Of a stretch of DNA of 64,000 nt, positions 56,084 through 64,000 are shown one piece after another. Each line of letters starts with the position of its first letter. The stretch's first letter is position 1. The DNA comes from Pseudoduganella lutea (GTDB lineage Bacteria > Pseudomonadota > Gammaproteobacteria > Burkholderiales > Burkholderiaceae_D), in the NCBI RefSeq assembly GCF_004209755.1, contig NZ_CP035913.1:6758001-6822000 (forward strand), given 5' to 3'. The translations under genes and the position numbers were made by a program. Below the pieces are notes generated by a model. It was given only the letters and a program-made list of their open reading frames with translations. It did not search any database and was not told the origin of the DNA.

Positions 56084-57161
56084 CTAGAATCCGACGAGGA
56101 AGCCGGCGCCCAGCGACATCTGCGAGTAGTTGTAGTCGATCAGGCTCTGGCCATAGCCGGAGAAGAACTGTACATACCCCTTCAGGTTCGACCGCAGCGG
56201 CGTCGCCCAGCCCAGCTGCAGCGCGCCATGGTCCGTGTGCAGGTTGCGCCGCGCCAGCAGCGAATACTCGGTGCCGCCGTCGCGGTAGACGAGCCGCAGG
56301 TCCCCATGGCCCATGAAGTCGGTGATGTCCAGGTTGTCGTTGTCTGAGCGTGAATTGTCCAGCCGCTTCCAGATCCGCGCCGTCACGGCCAGCTTGCCGT
56401 ATTCGGCGCCCAGTTCCCCATACACGCGGTTCCAGCTGCGCGACAGCGTCGCCGTCTGGCCGTTCGACTGGTGCACGAAGCCCAGGCCCGCATAGCGGAA
56501 GTCCACGCCGCCCAGCCACTTGCCGATCGGCGCGATGGCCATGATCTCCGGCTGGTAGTTGGTTTCGCGGAACGGGCTCGATTCGTCCCGGTTGTATGCC
56601 TGCCAGAAGCTTTGCTGCGTGTAGCCGAACCACAGGTCGACCGGCGAGCCGGCGATCGTTTCCAGCATCTTCATCTTGAACGACAGCTGGTACGCCAGTT
56701 CCACGTGCTTCGCATCGATGCCCCGGGCGTCACTTCGTTGAAGGGCGCATCGTTGGTACTGTTGCTGTAGTTGGCCAGCAGCAGGTAGTTGTCGCGGTGC
56801 GGCCGGAAATTGAACACGCCGCGCTTGCTGTCCTGGTCCAGCTCCCACAGCGGTACCTGCACCGATACCACCGGCTGTTCGGCGGCCGGCGCGTTCGCGT
56901 CGACCGGTTTCGCCACGGGCCCGCCGGGGAAGGCACCCTGCTGCTGGTCCGGATTGGCCGACGGCGCGGCAGCGGCGACGGGCGCCGCATCCTGCGCGCG
57001 GTTGGCGAGCGCATCGTAGCAGCCTAGGCGCTCGGTCGGATCGGCCAGCAGCGCGCAGCGGCCCAGCGCCGGGTCGACGGCGGCAGGAACGGTCTGCGCC
57101 AGGACTGCGCAAGGAGAGAGGACCAGCAAGGCCGAAAGGCAGGGGCAAAGTGTTTTTTCAT
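56084..57161 (-). pseudogene. pldA: Outer-membrane phospholipase A, split by two homopolymer frameshifts
   Basis: Two frames make up one OMPLA. The first carries the signal peptide region (LCPCLSALLVLSPCAVLAQ), a Cys pair and LWELDQDSKRGVFNFRPHRD. The second continues from GIDAKHVELAYQLSFKMKML through the catalytic region GFVHQSNGQ (HxSNG, His/Ser/Asn) to the C-terminal GAGFLVGF. One missing G in GGGG near 56725 explains the switch. A second missing A in the A-run of ATGAAAAAACA (57161) is needed to join the start codon to the signal peptide. Restored length would be about 360 residues. It may be a real pseudogene or a consensus error. Confidence 0.8.
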
Positions 57162-57275
57162 TGTCATGATCTTGTTTTTTGGCATCGCGCGAGTATAAGC
57201 ACGAACGTTCCGGTCAGTCGCACGGCTGGCTTGAAAAAAAGAAACGGGGTACCAACTGCGGCGACCCGATGCTGC

Positions 57276-57281
57276 TACAAT
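57276..57281 (+). promoter_or_regulatory. Putative -10 box of fusA
   Basis: TACAAT lies 43 bases before the fusA start within GCTGCTACAATTTTTGAGCG, followed by an AT-rich stretch. The -35 region is not clear. Confidence 0.35.
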
Positions 57282-57324
57282 TTTTGAGCGCGATCAGGCG
57301 ATCGCGCCCGCCAAGGAGAATGCC

Positions 57325-59433
57325 ATGAGCCGCAAGACCCCTATCGAGCGCTACCGGAATATCGGCATCAGCGCCCACATCGATGCCGGCAAGACCACCA
57401 CCACCGAACGCATCCTGTTCTACACCGGCGTGAACCACAAGATCGGCGAGGTGCACAATGGCGCGGCGACGATGGACTGGATGGAACAGGAGCAGGAGCG
57501 CGGCATCACCATCACGTCCGCCGCCACCACGGCCTTCTGGCGCGGCATGGCCGGCAATTTCCCGGAGCACCGCATCAACATCATCGACACGCCGGGGCAC
57601 GTCGACTTCACGATCGAGGTGGAACGCTCGATGCGCGTGCTCGACGGCGCCGTGATGGTGTACGACGCCGTTGGTGGCGTGCAGCCGCAGTCGGAAACCG
57701 TATGGCGGCAGGCCAACAAGTACAAGGTACCGCGCATCGCGTTCGTCAACAAGATGGACCGCGTGGGAGCGGACTTCTTTCGCGTCCAGCAGCAGATCCG
57801 CGACCGCCTGAAGGGTAATGCCGTGCCGATCCAGATCCCTGTCGGCGCCGAGGACCATTACCAGGGCGTCATCGATCTCGTCAAGATGCGGGCGATCATC
57901 TGGGACGATGACAGCCAGGGCTTGAAGTTCACGTATGAAGACATTCCGGCGGAGCTGAACGACCTCGCGCAGAAATGGCACGACAACCTGGTGGAGGCGG
58001 CGGCCGAGGCGACGCCCGAGCTGACGGAAAAATACCTGGAAGGCGTCGCGCTGACCGAAGCCGAAATCAAGACGGCGCTGCGCGCCCGCACGGTGCGCGG
58101 CGAGATCGTGCCCATGCTGGCCGGCAGCGCCTTCAAGAACAAGGGCGTGCAGGCGATGCTGGACGCGGTCGTCGAGTACCTGCCGTCGCCGCTGGACGTG
58201 CCGGCCATCGCCGGCCACGACGAGGACGACAACGAGATCGAACGCCATCCGACCGATTCGGACCCGTTCGCCGCGCTCGTGTTCAAGATCATGACCGACC
58301 CGTTCGTGGGCCAGCTGGCATTCTTCCGCGTGTATTCCGGCGTGGTCAATTCGGGCGACACCGTCTACAACCCGACGAAGGGGCAGCGCGAGCGGCTGGG
58401 CCGCATCCTGCAGATGCATGCCAACGAGCGCAAGGAAATCAAGGAAGTGTTCGCCGGCGACATCGCCGCCGCCGTCGGCCTGAAGGGCGTCACGACGGGG
58501 GACACGCTGTCCAACCCCGACCACGTGATCGTGCTGGAAAAGATGGTGTTCCCGGAACCGGTGATTTCGCAGGCGGTCGAGCCGAAGACGAAGGCAGACC
58601 AGGAAAAGATGGGCATCGCCCTGTCGCGCCTCGCGCAGGAAGACCCGTCGTTCCGCGTGCATACCGACGAGGAATCGGGCCAGACGATCATGGCCGGCAT
58701 GGGCGAGCTGCATCTCGAGATCCTCGTCGACCGGATGAAGCGCGAGTTCGGCGTCGAAGCGTCGGTCGGCAAGCCGCAGGTGGCTTACCGGGAAACGATC
58801 CAGAAGGCCGTGTCCGACGTGGAGGGCAAGTTCATCAAGCAGTCCGGCGGCAAGGGCCAATACGGCCACGTGGTGCTGAAACTGGAACCGCTGGAGCCGG
58901 GCAAGGGCTACGAATTCGTCGATGCGATCAAGGGCGGCGTGGTGCCGCGCGAATTCATCCCGGCGGTCGACAAGGGCATCACCGAAACGCTGCGTTCGGG
59001 CGTGCTGGCCGGTTACCCGGTCGTGGACGTGCGCGCCACGCTCACGTTCGGTTCCTACCACGACGTGGATTCGAACGAGAATGCCTTCCGCATGGCCGGC
59101 TCGATGGCCTTCAAGGACGGCATGCGTCGTGCCGACCCGCAGCTGCTGGAACCCATCATGGACGTCGAGGTGGAAACGCCCGAGGAATTCATGGGCAATG
59201 TGATGGGCGACCTGACGACGCGGCGCGGCATGGTGCAGGGCATGGACGAGATCCCGGGCGGCGGTGGCAAGCTGGTGCGTGCCCTCGTGCCGCTGGCCGA
59301 GATGTTCGGCTACTCGACCACGCTGCGTTCGCTGACGCAGGGCCGCGCCACGTACACGATGGAGTTCAAGCACTACGCCGGGGTGCCGAAGCACGTCCTC
59401 GACCAGATCGCCACGTCGAAGATCCGGGCCTGA
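57325..59433 (+). CDS. fusA: Translation elongation factor G (stand-alone copy)
   Basis: 702 residues, full EF-G length. The G1 loop is [19 protein letters not shown], switch [10 protein letters not shown] and G4 [11 protein letters not shown]; domains II-V are complete to [14 protein letters not shown]. It catalyses ribosomal translocation and, with RRF, recycling. It is not embedded in a rpsL-rpsG-tuf operon, so it is probably the second EF-G copy that many beta-proteobacteria carry. AAGGAG lies 8 bases before the ATG. Confidence 0.94.
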   Translation: MSRKTPIERYRNIGISAHIDAGKTTTTERILFYTGVNHKIGEVHNGAATMDWMEQEQERGITITSAATTAFWRGMAGNFPEHRINIIDTPGHVDFTIEVERSMRVLDGAVMVYDAVGGVQPQSETVWRQANKYKVPRIAFVNKMDRVGADFFRVQQQIRDRLKGNAVPIQIPVGAEDHYQGVIDLVKMRAIIWDDDSQGLKFTYEDIPAELNDLAQKWHDNLVEAAAEATPELTEKYLEGVALTEAEIKTALRARTVRGEIVPMLAGSAFKNKGVQAMLDAVVEYLPSPLDVPAIAGHDEDDNEIERHPTDSDPFAALVFKIMTDPFVGQLAFFRVYSGVVNSGDTVYNPTKGQRERLGRILQMHANERKEIKEVFAGDIAAAVGLKGVTTGDTLSNPDHVIVLEKMVFPEPVISQAVEPKTKADQEKMGIALSRLAQEDPSFRVHTDEESGQTIMAGMGELHLEILVDRMKREFGVEASVGKPQVAYRETIQKAVSDVEGKFIKQSGGKGQYGHVVLKLEPLEPGKGYEFVDAIKGGVVPREFIPAVDKGITETLRSGVLAGYPVVDVRATLTFGSYHDVDSNENAFRMAGSMAFKDGMRRADPQLLEPIMDVEVETPEEFMGNVMGDLTTRRGMVQGMDEIPGGGGKLVRALVPLAEMFGYSTTLRSLTQGRATYTMEFKHYAGVPKHVLDQIATSKIRA

Positions 59434-59494
59434 AAACCGGTGTCCGACACATTTTCCGGATGGAACGCCCGGAAAAAAATGTCCAACACCAGGC
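59433..59494. repeat. Inverted pair of GGTGTCCGACA-type repeats after fusA
   Basis: GGTGTCCGACACATTTTCC (59439-59457) is answered by GGAAAAAAATGTCCAACACC (59471-59490), an imperfect inverted copy, around TGGAACGCCC. The pair directly follows the fusA stop and could form a long hairpin that ends transcription. It is a third sequence type of the REP-like repeats in this window. Confidence 0.65.
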
Positions 59495-59705
59495 AACGGT
59501 CGCTGATTCTCCACGAAAAAGTTTCAGGCACTGACGGCGCTGGCCTACATCCGATTCGGAAAACTCCCAATAGGCCCGCCACCAAAGCGGGACTAACATT
59601 CCTGGTTCGGTCGCACCGGTGCGATGGCGGCGCTGGTGCGGACAATGCCGTCATTACTTATTCCGTCATCCTGTTCCCAGTCCCGACAGCACGAAAGGAG
59701 AAACG

Positions 59706-60272
59706 ATGAAACGACTACTCACGCTTGCCGCGGTCGCGGTGGGCAGCGCATATCTGGCCAAGTACCTGAAGAACAAGGGCGCCGCGCAGGGCAGCTCGAC
59801 GGCGCGCGAAACGATCACCGTCGACGTGCCCGTGCGCACGGCCTACGACCAGTGGACGCAGTTCGAGCAGTTCCCGACGTTCATGGACAGCGTGCACGAG
59901 ATCCGCCAGCTCGACGACAAGCGGCTGCACTGGAAGGCCGACGTGCTCGGCAAGCCGATCGAATGGGATGCCGAGATCGTCGAGCAGATTCCCGACCAGC
60001 GGATCGCCTGGCGCAGCACCACGGGCACGCCGAACAGCGGCGTGGTGCGCTTCGAGCCGCAGGGTGCGTCGCGCACGAAGATCGTGCTGGAGATGACGTA
60101 CACGCCGACCGACGCGGTGGAAACGGCCGGCGACGTGCTCGGCGCCGTGGGCATGGAGGCGCGCGGCAACCTGAAGCGGTTCAAGGACATGATCGAATCG
60201 CGCGGCAAGGAAACGGGCGCGTGGCGCGGGACGATCGAGGGCGGCACCGAAGGGCCGCGGGTCACGCACTGA
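59706..60272 (+). CDS. SRPBCC (polyketide cyclase/START-like) family protein
   Basis: 188 residues with AAAGGAG 5-6 bases before the ATG. A short N-terminal hydrophobic segment (LLTLAAVAVGSAYLAKYL) may anchor it. The rest is a helix-grip fold: ITVDVPVRTAYDQWTQFEQF, then PTFMDSVHEI and GDVLGAVGMEARGNLKRFKD. It resembles the YnjB/CoxG-like membrane-linked START proteins with unknown ligand. Its last 11 bases overlap the convergent EAL gene. Confidence 0.85.
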   Translation: MKRLLTLAAVAVGSAYLAKYLKNKGAAQGSSTARETITVDVPVRTAYDQWTQFEQFPTFMDSVHEIRQLDDKRLHWKADVLGKPIEWDAEIVEQIPDQRIAWRSTTGTPNSGVVRFEPQGASRTKIVLEMTYTPTDAVETAGDVLGAVGMEARGNLKRFKDMIESRGKETGAWRGTIEGGTEGPRVTH

Positions 60273-62724
60273 GCGGCCGAAGCGGAAGGGCACCGGTGTC
60301 CACCGTGGGCCCGGTGTCCACCCGCGTGGCAGTCCCGCGCCCCAGCAGCTTGCCGAACTCCTCGGCCGGCAGCGGCCGGCCGTACAGGTAGCCTTGCCCC
60401 TGCTCGCAGCGCAGCAGCTTCAGGAACTTCGCTTCTTCTTCCGTCTCGATCCCTTCGGCCACCACTTTCAGTTCCAGGTTGTGCGCCAGCGAGACGATCG
60501 TCTGGACCATGCCCATGTAGTTGGCATCCTGCGTCATCTTGACGACGAACGAACGGTCGATCTTGAGCACATCGACCGGCAGCGTGACGAGGTAGGCCAG
60601 CGACGAGTAGCCGGTGCCGAAATCGTCGATCGCCACGGGCACTTCCAGCTCGCGCACCCGGTTCAGGATATCGACCACGCGGCGCTGGTCCGATACCAGG
60701 CTGCTTTCCGTAACCTCGATCGACAACGGCTTCAGGTGCGCCTCGGCCGTGTTCAGCGCGCGCTCGATGTCGTCAAACAGCGAATCGCAGCGGAACTGGG
60801 CCGGCGCCACGTTGACGGCGATCTGCGGCGGCTTCAACCCTGCGTCATGCCATGCGCGCCAGTCTTCCATCGCCTGCTGCATCACGTTGCGGCCCACCTG
60901 GGTCACCAGGCCGCTGCGTTCCAGCACCGGCACGAATTCCGTCGGCTGGAGCAGGCCGCGCTGCGGGTGGCGCCAGCGCACGAGGGCCTCCGCGCCCGCC
61001 AGCTTGCCGGTCTTCAAGTCGATCTTGGGCTGGTAGAAGTTGACAAACTCGCCGCGCTCGACGGCCTCGCGCAATTCCGCTTCCATGCTGATCTGCCGGG
61101 CGAGCGCATGGTCGGCATCGCGATCATAGAAGCCGATCTGTTCTTCCTGGCCCCGCGCCCCGGCCAGCGCATCCCAGGCCTTGACCAGCAGCTCGTCGGC
61201 GCTGGTGCCATCCTCGGGCAGCATGGCCGCGCCCACGTTGACCGTGCACCAGATCTTTTGCTGGTCCACGGCATACGAGCCTTCCAGCAGCGGGATGATC
61301 GTATTGCGGGCATAGGCGCGCGGCGAGCGCTCTTCATCGGCCGGATAGAACAGCGCAAAGCGGCCGATGCCCACGTGCGACAGCACCATGCGGTCCGCGA
61401 CTTCTTCACGCAGCCGCTGGGCCACTTGGCGCATCAGGCCGATCGCGGCCGTGTTGCCATAGGCGGAACTGATCTCGTCGAAGCGGTTGATGTTGATGAG
61501 CAAAACCGTGCCGCTGGCATTGACGGCAGCCAGCGCGGCGATTTCCTCGTCGAAATGGAGCCGGCTGGGCAGGCCGGACAGTGCGTTCGTGCGGGCCAGC
61601 CGGAACAGTTCCTGCGCATTGATCAGCCGTTCCAGCCCGAAGCTCAATTCGTTGCCGAGTTCACCCGCGCGTTCGCGCCAGAACTGGTCGAAGAATTCCG
61701 GCCGGTGCGAATAGAACGACACCACGCCCCAGCACTTGCCGTTCACGAGAAGCGGAATCGCCATGCAGGAACCCACGCGCGGATGGGCGCTGGCCAGGTT
61801 GTTCGAGCACTGCAGCCGGCCGCTGGTGACGGCGGCACCCGCCAGCTCGGGCAGGAACCAGTCCGCCACGGCGCTGCCGTCCGCGGTGCCGCCGTCCGGG
61901 TCGCGCCACTGGCGCTCGGCGCCATCGCGCGCGGCGGAGGTGAACAGTTTCAGGCCGCCCGTGCTTTCGTCGATGCGGCTGATGTCCACGATCTCCAGGC
62001 CCGGCTGGCGGCAGGCGAAGCGGCACGTGTCGAGGCACAGCGCCTCCAGGGTCTTGGCGCGCGTGATGATCGCGGACAGGCGTGACAGCAGCACGTAGAA
62101 ATGATCGTGCCGGATCAGCGCGCGTTCCTTTTCTACCTCGGTGGTCATGTCGATCGCGGAGCCGCCGAGGAAAGGCTCGCCATCGACGTCGATCGGAAAC
62201 TTGTGCACCAGCCAGTGGCGCGTGCCATCGTGCGAGGTTTCCATCGTCTTGATGGTTTCGCCGTTTTCCAGCACCGCGCGGTCCTGTTCTTCCAGGCTGT
62301 GCCGGACGTCTTCCGGCCAGAAATGGCTGTCGTCCATGCCGACCACGGTCGGCACGCCAAAGAAGCCATGCAATGCCGCATTGCCCATCACGTAGCTGCC
62401 GTTGCGGTCCTTGATCCACAGCGGCGAAGGCGAGTGTTCGGCGAAGCCGGACAGGAAGCTCTCGGCGCGCGCCAGCTTGTGCCTGAGTTCCTGGCAGGCG
62501 GCCGCGCTGGCCGCGAGGTCGGCCAGCGCCTGGCGCTGCTCGGCACTCATTGCCGGCGGTGCGCAGGCCAGCAGGGCGCTTTCGTCGGCCAGCGCCTGCG
62601 GCGGCACGCTGGTGCCGCACAGGTAGCTGGCAAGCCGCACGAATTCCGGCGCAAAGCCTTCCGGCTCGCTGGTGGCCGGCAGGGCCTGTTGTTCCTGGGG
62701 GGCGATATGGTTCATGGTTGGCAT
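60262..62724 (-). CDS. EAL-domain c-di-GMP phosphodiesterase with PAS, GAF and degenerate GGDEF domains
   Basis: 820 residues from the ATG at 62724 (GAGG 8 bases upstream). The order is a helical N-terminus, PAS (about 95-210), GAF (about 225-385), GGDEF (about 390-545) and EAL (about 550-805). The GGDEF signature is lost (VGIGRFALFY in its place), so this domain is regulatory. The EAL domain keeps EALVRWRHP, EVTESSLVSD, DDFGTGYSSLAYLV, KIDRSFVVKM and VAEGIETEEEAKF, so it should hydrolyse c-di-GMP. It is cytosolic. The signal is probably sensed by PAS or GAF. Confidence 0.9.
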   Translation of the reverse strand: MPTMNHIAPQEQQALPATSEPEGFAPEFVRLASYLCGTSVPPQALADESALLACAPPAMSAEQRQALADLAASAAACQELRHKLARAESFLSGFAEHSPSPLWIKDRNGSYVMGNAALHGFFGVPTVVGMDDSHFWPEDVRHSLEEQDRAVLENGETIKTMETSHDGTRHWLVHKFPIDVDGEPFLGGSAIDMTTEVEKERALIRHDHFYVLLSRLSAIITRAKTLEALCLDTCRFACRQPGLEIVDISRIDESTGGLKLFTSAARDGAERQWRDPDGGTADGSAVADWFLPELAGAAVTSGRLQCSNNLASAHPRVGSCMAIPLLVNGKCWGVVSFYSHRPEFFDQFWRERAGELGNELSFGLERLINAQELFRLARTNALSGLPSRLHFDEEIAALAAVNASGTVLLININRFDEISSAYGNTAAIGLMRQVAQRLREEVADRMVLSHVGIGRFALFYPADEERSPRAYARNTIIPLLEGSYAVDQQKIWCTVNVGAAMLPEDGTSADELLVKAWDALAGARGQEEQIGFYDRDADHALARQISMEAELREAVERGEFVNFYQPKIDLKTGKLAGAEALVRWRHPQRGLLQPTEFVPVLERSGLVTQVGRNVMQQAMEDWRAWHDAGLKPPQIAVNVAPAQFRCDSLFDDIERALNTAEAHLKPLSIEVTESSLVSDQRRVVDILNRVRELEVPVAIDDFGTGYSSLAYLVTLPVDVLKIDRSFVVKMTQDANYMGMVQTIVSLAHNLELKVVAEGIETEEEAKFLKLLRCEQGQGYLYGRPLPAEEFGKLLGRGTATRVDTGPTVDTGALPLRPLSA

Positions 62725-62762
62725 TGTTTTCGCCTCGCGCGCCGTCATGCGGCGGGCGGGCG

Positions 62763-63245
62763 TCAGTCGGAAAGCTTGAACTTGAGCTGGATGGTCAACG
62801 CGCCGTGCAGGCGGTCCTTGTACTTCGGTACGATAGCAAAGTTCACCCCCACCCGTTGGTACTCCACGCTGACCACGGGAATCAGGGCCGGGAACCAGCC
62901 GCCGTCGCGGTGCTTCGGATAGCCATCGAACGCGCCGATGACGGCGCCGAGCCGCAGCGGTCCGAGCGAGAACGGCTGGTAGTACACGCCGAGATAGTTC
63001 GAGATCGCCCGGTCGCTGTTGCGGAACCGCCCCGCGGTGGCCGATGCCACGGTCGAAAAGCGGTATTCGGCGCCAATGCCGGGGTTGGTATCGTCCAGCC
63101 CGGCATCGCGATCGAAGTGGTACGAATAAAAGCCGGGATTGACCCACAGCTCGCTGCGCGGCTGCGATTCGATGACGCCGAACGGATTGGCCTGTGCCCC
63201 GGCCTGTGCGAGCAGCAGCGCGACACCCAGCATTGCGTATTTCAT
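62763..63245 (-). CDS. Exported beta-barrel-like protein of unknown function
   Basis: 160 residues. A clean signal peptide (MKYAMLGVALLLAQAGAQA, then N) precedes alternating aromatic beta-strands (ELWVNPGFYSYHFDRDAG, GAEYRFSTVASATAGRF, SNYLGVYYQPFSLGPLRLGA). The C-terminal end LTIQLKFKLSD lacks a terminal Phe. Size and pattern suggest an eight-stranded outer-membrane barrel of the PagP/lipid A-modifying type, but no catalytic residues can be assigned. It is separated by 38 bases from the EAL gene and may be co-transcribed with it. Confidence 0.55.
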   Translation of the reverse strand: MKYAMLGVALLLAQAGAQANPFGVIESQPRSELWVNPGFYSYHFDRDAGLDDTNPGIGAEYRFSTVASATAGRFRNSDRAISNYLGVYYQPFSLGPLRLGAVIGAFDGYPKHRDGGWFPALIPVVSVEYQRVGVNFAIVPKYKDRLHGALTIQLKFKLSD

Positions 63246-63410
63246 GCCATTTTCCCCAGATTGTTAATAGCGCGGCAATTATAGCGACAGCGCAAGCATT
63301 GCACAGTGCTTCATCACGCGTTTGATATCGGCAAAGTAATTGCTTTTTAGAAATTGACTGCATTTGGGCAATGCTCGACAGTGGTCGTCCCACATGACAG
63401 GGAGTGCGCA

Positions 63411-64000
63411 ATGAAGAAGCAGACCATGATGATTTGTGCCGCCGTTTCCGTCCTGACGGCGTGCGCCTCGACGACGAAGCCCGGCACGGTCGGCGTGCAG
63501 CGCCAGCAGCTGATGCTGGTGTCCGCCGAGAAGGTGGAGCAGATGGCGCTGGTGAACTACACGCAGCAAAACCGCGCGGCACAGATGAAGGGCAGGCTGG
63601 TCACGAAGGGGGCCGAGCATGAGCGGCTGAAGAAGATTGCCGCCCGCCTGCAAGCGCAGGTCACGGCATTTCGCGACGATGCCGCCAGATGGGACTGGCA
63701 GCTTGCGCTGATCGATGCGCCCGTGATCAATGCCACGTGCGCGCCTGGCGGCAAGATCACGTTCTACACGGGTCTCATACGGCAGTTGAAACTCAATGAC
63801 GACGAGATCGCCATCATCATGGGCCACGAAATCGCCCACGCGCTGCGCGAACACGGCCGCGAGCGCGTTTCCCGCGCCTACGCGCAAAATGCGCTCGCGA
63901 CGACCGCGCTGATGGCGGCGCCGAACAGCCAGGCGCAGGTCGAAGCGGCAAACACGGTGGCGCACTTCCTTTACACGCTGCCCAATTCGCGCCAGAACGA
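63411..64000 (+). CDS. M48 family metalloprotease lipoprotein (partial, runs off right edge)
   Basis: At least 196 residues are visible, and the frame is open at the window end. The ATG has AGGGAG 7 bases upstream. The N-terminus is a lipoprotein signal (CAAVSVLTACAS, lipobox LTAC). The zinc-binding HEIAH motif is at 139-143 (IIMGHEIAHALREHGRERVS), preceded by NATCAPGGKITFYTGLIRQL, as in LoiP/YcaL-type periplasmic proteases that control outer-membrane protein quality. The distal zinc Glu lies beyond the window. Confidence 0.88.
   Translation, partial: MKKQTMMICAAVSVLTACASTTKPGTVGVQRQQLMLVSAEKVEQMALVNYTQQNRAAQMKGRLVTKGAEHERLKKIAARLQAQVTAFRDDAARWDWQLALIDAPVINATCAPGGKITFYTGLIRQLKLNDDEIAIIMGHEIAHALREHGRERVSRAYAQNALATTALMAAPNSQAQVEAANTVAHFLYTLPNSRQN

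Noticed and set aside
37900..59500. CRISPR arrays
   Set aside because: The repeats are palindromic, few, unevenly spaced and of several sequence types, with no spacer pattern and no cas genes.
57214..59514. A 766-codon minus-strand frame antisense to fusA
   Set aside because: It is an artefact of high-GC codon use opposite a complete EF-G; its composition is low-complexity and His-rich.
60262..63582. A 1106-codon extension of the EAL protein
   Set aside because: It crosses the adjacent exported-protein gene in another frame; the ATG at 62724 has a good ribosome-binding site.

Overview
The window looks like a chromosomal segment of a Massilia/Pseudoduganella/Duganella-type member of the Oxalobacteraceae (Burkholderiales). 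The right half carries housekeeping genes in an order typical of that group: queE-queD-tadA, ABC-F, nadA-nadC, ygfZ-DUF4936-NRDE, and mltG-tmk-holB-pilZ-tatD. It also has GC-rich codon use, a phasin and EAL/GGDEF signalling proteins. The species is inferred from gene content only.

Two very different regions meet near position 30,010. Positions 1 to about 30,010 are an AT-richer, loosely packed accessory region. It holds a KaiC-like ATPase with a hybrid histidine kinase, four more sensor kinases (two of them near-duplicates of each other), a single-domain receiver protein, a chemoreceptor, a patatin-like lipase, a nuclease/trypsin pair and a phasin. It also contains several small-ORF genes and many relics: a tyrosine recombinase fragment, a serine recombinase missing its catalytic domain, two dead IS5-type transposases and a broken GGDEF gene. 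At its right edge lies an apparently intact tyrosine integrase. A regular array of CCCACAAA boxes lies just upstream of the integrase, which abuts a PAS-GGDEF gene cut off inside its GGDEF domain. This looks like an integration junction.

The least explained content of the left half is a family of at least five small proteins (65 to 106 residues) between 14.9 and 23.6 kb. They align without gaps over about 40 residues, with the spacing L-x4-[ILV]-x4-[AI]-x-R-V-[LM] followed by an invariant Arg. Two of them sit tail-to-tail with copies of a second small Cys-containing protein, and those two units are mirror images on either side of the patatin gene.

Positions 30,650 to 64,000 are dense core genome. 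They cover queuosine precursor synthesis and tRNA editing, peptidoglycan recycling and synthesis control (ldcA, mltG), NAD synthesis (nadA-nadC), DNA replication (tmk, holB), a second EF-G, several oxidoreductases and acetyltransferases, an EAL-type c-di-GMP phosphodiesterase and the start of an M48 metalloprotease lipoprotein. Intergenic spaces carry short palindromic REP-like repeats of several sequence types.

A LysR regulator and an outer-membrane phospholipase A are each split by single-base gaps at homopolymer runs, and the nuclease of the left half is split the same way. These may be true pseudogenes or consensus errors in the sequence. No rRNA, intact tRNA or CRISPR array was seen.
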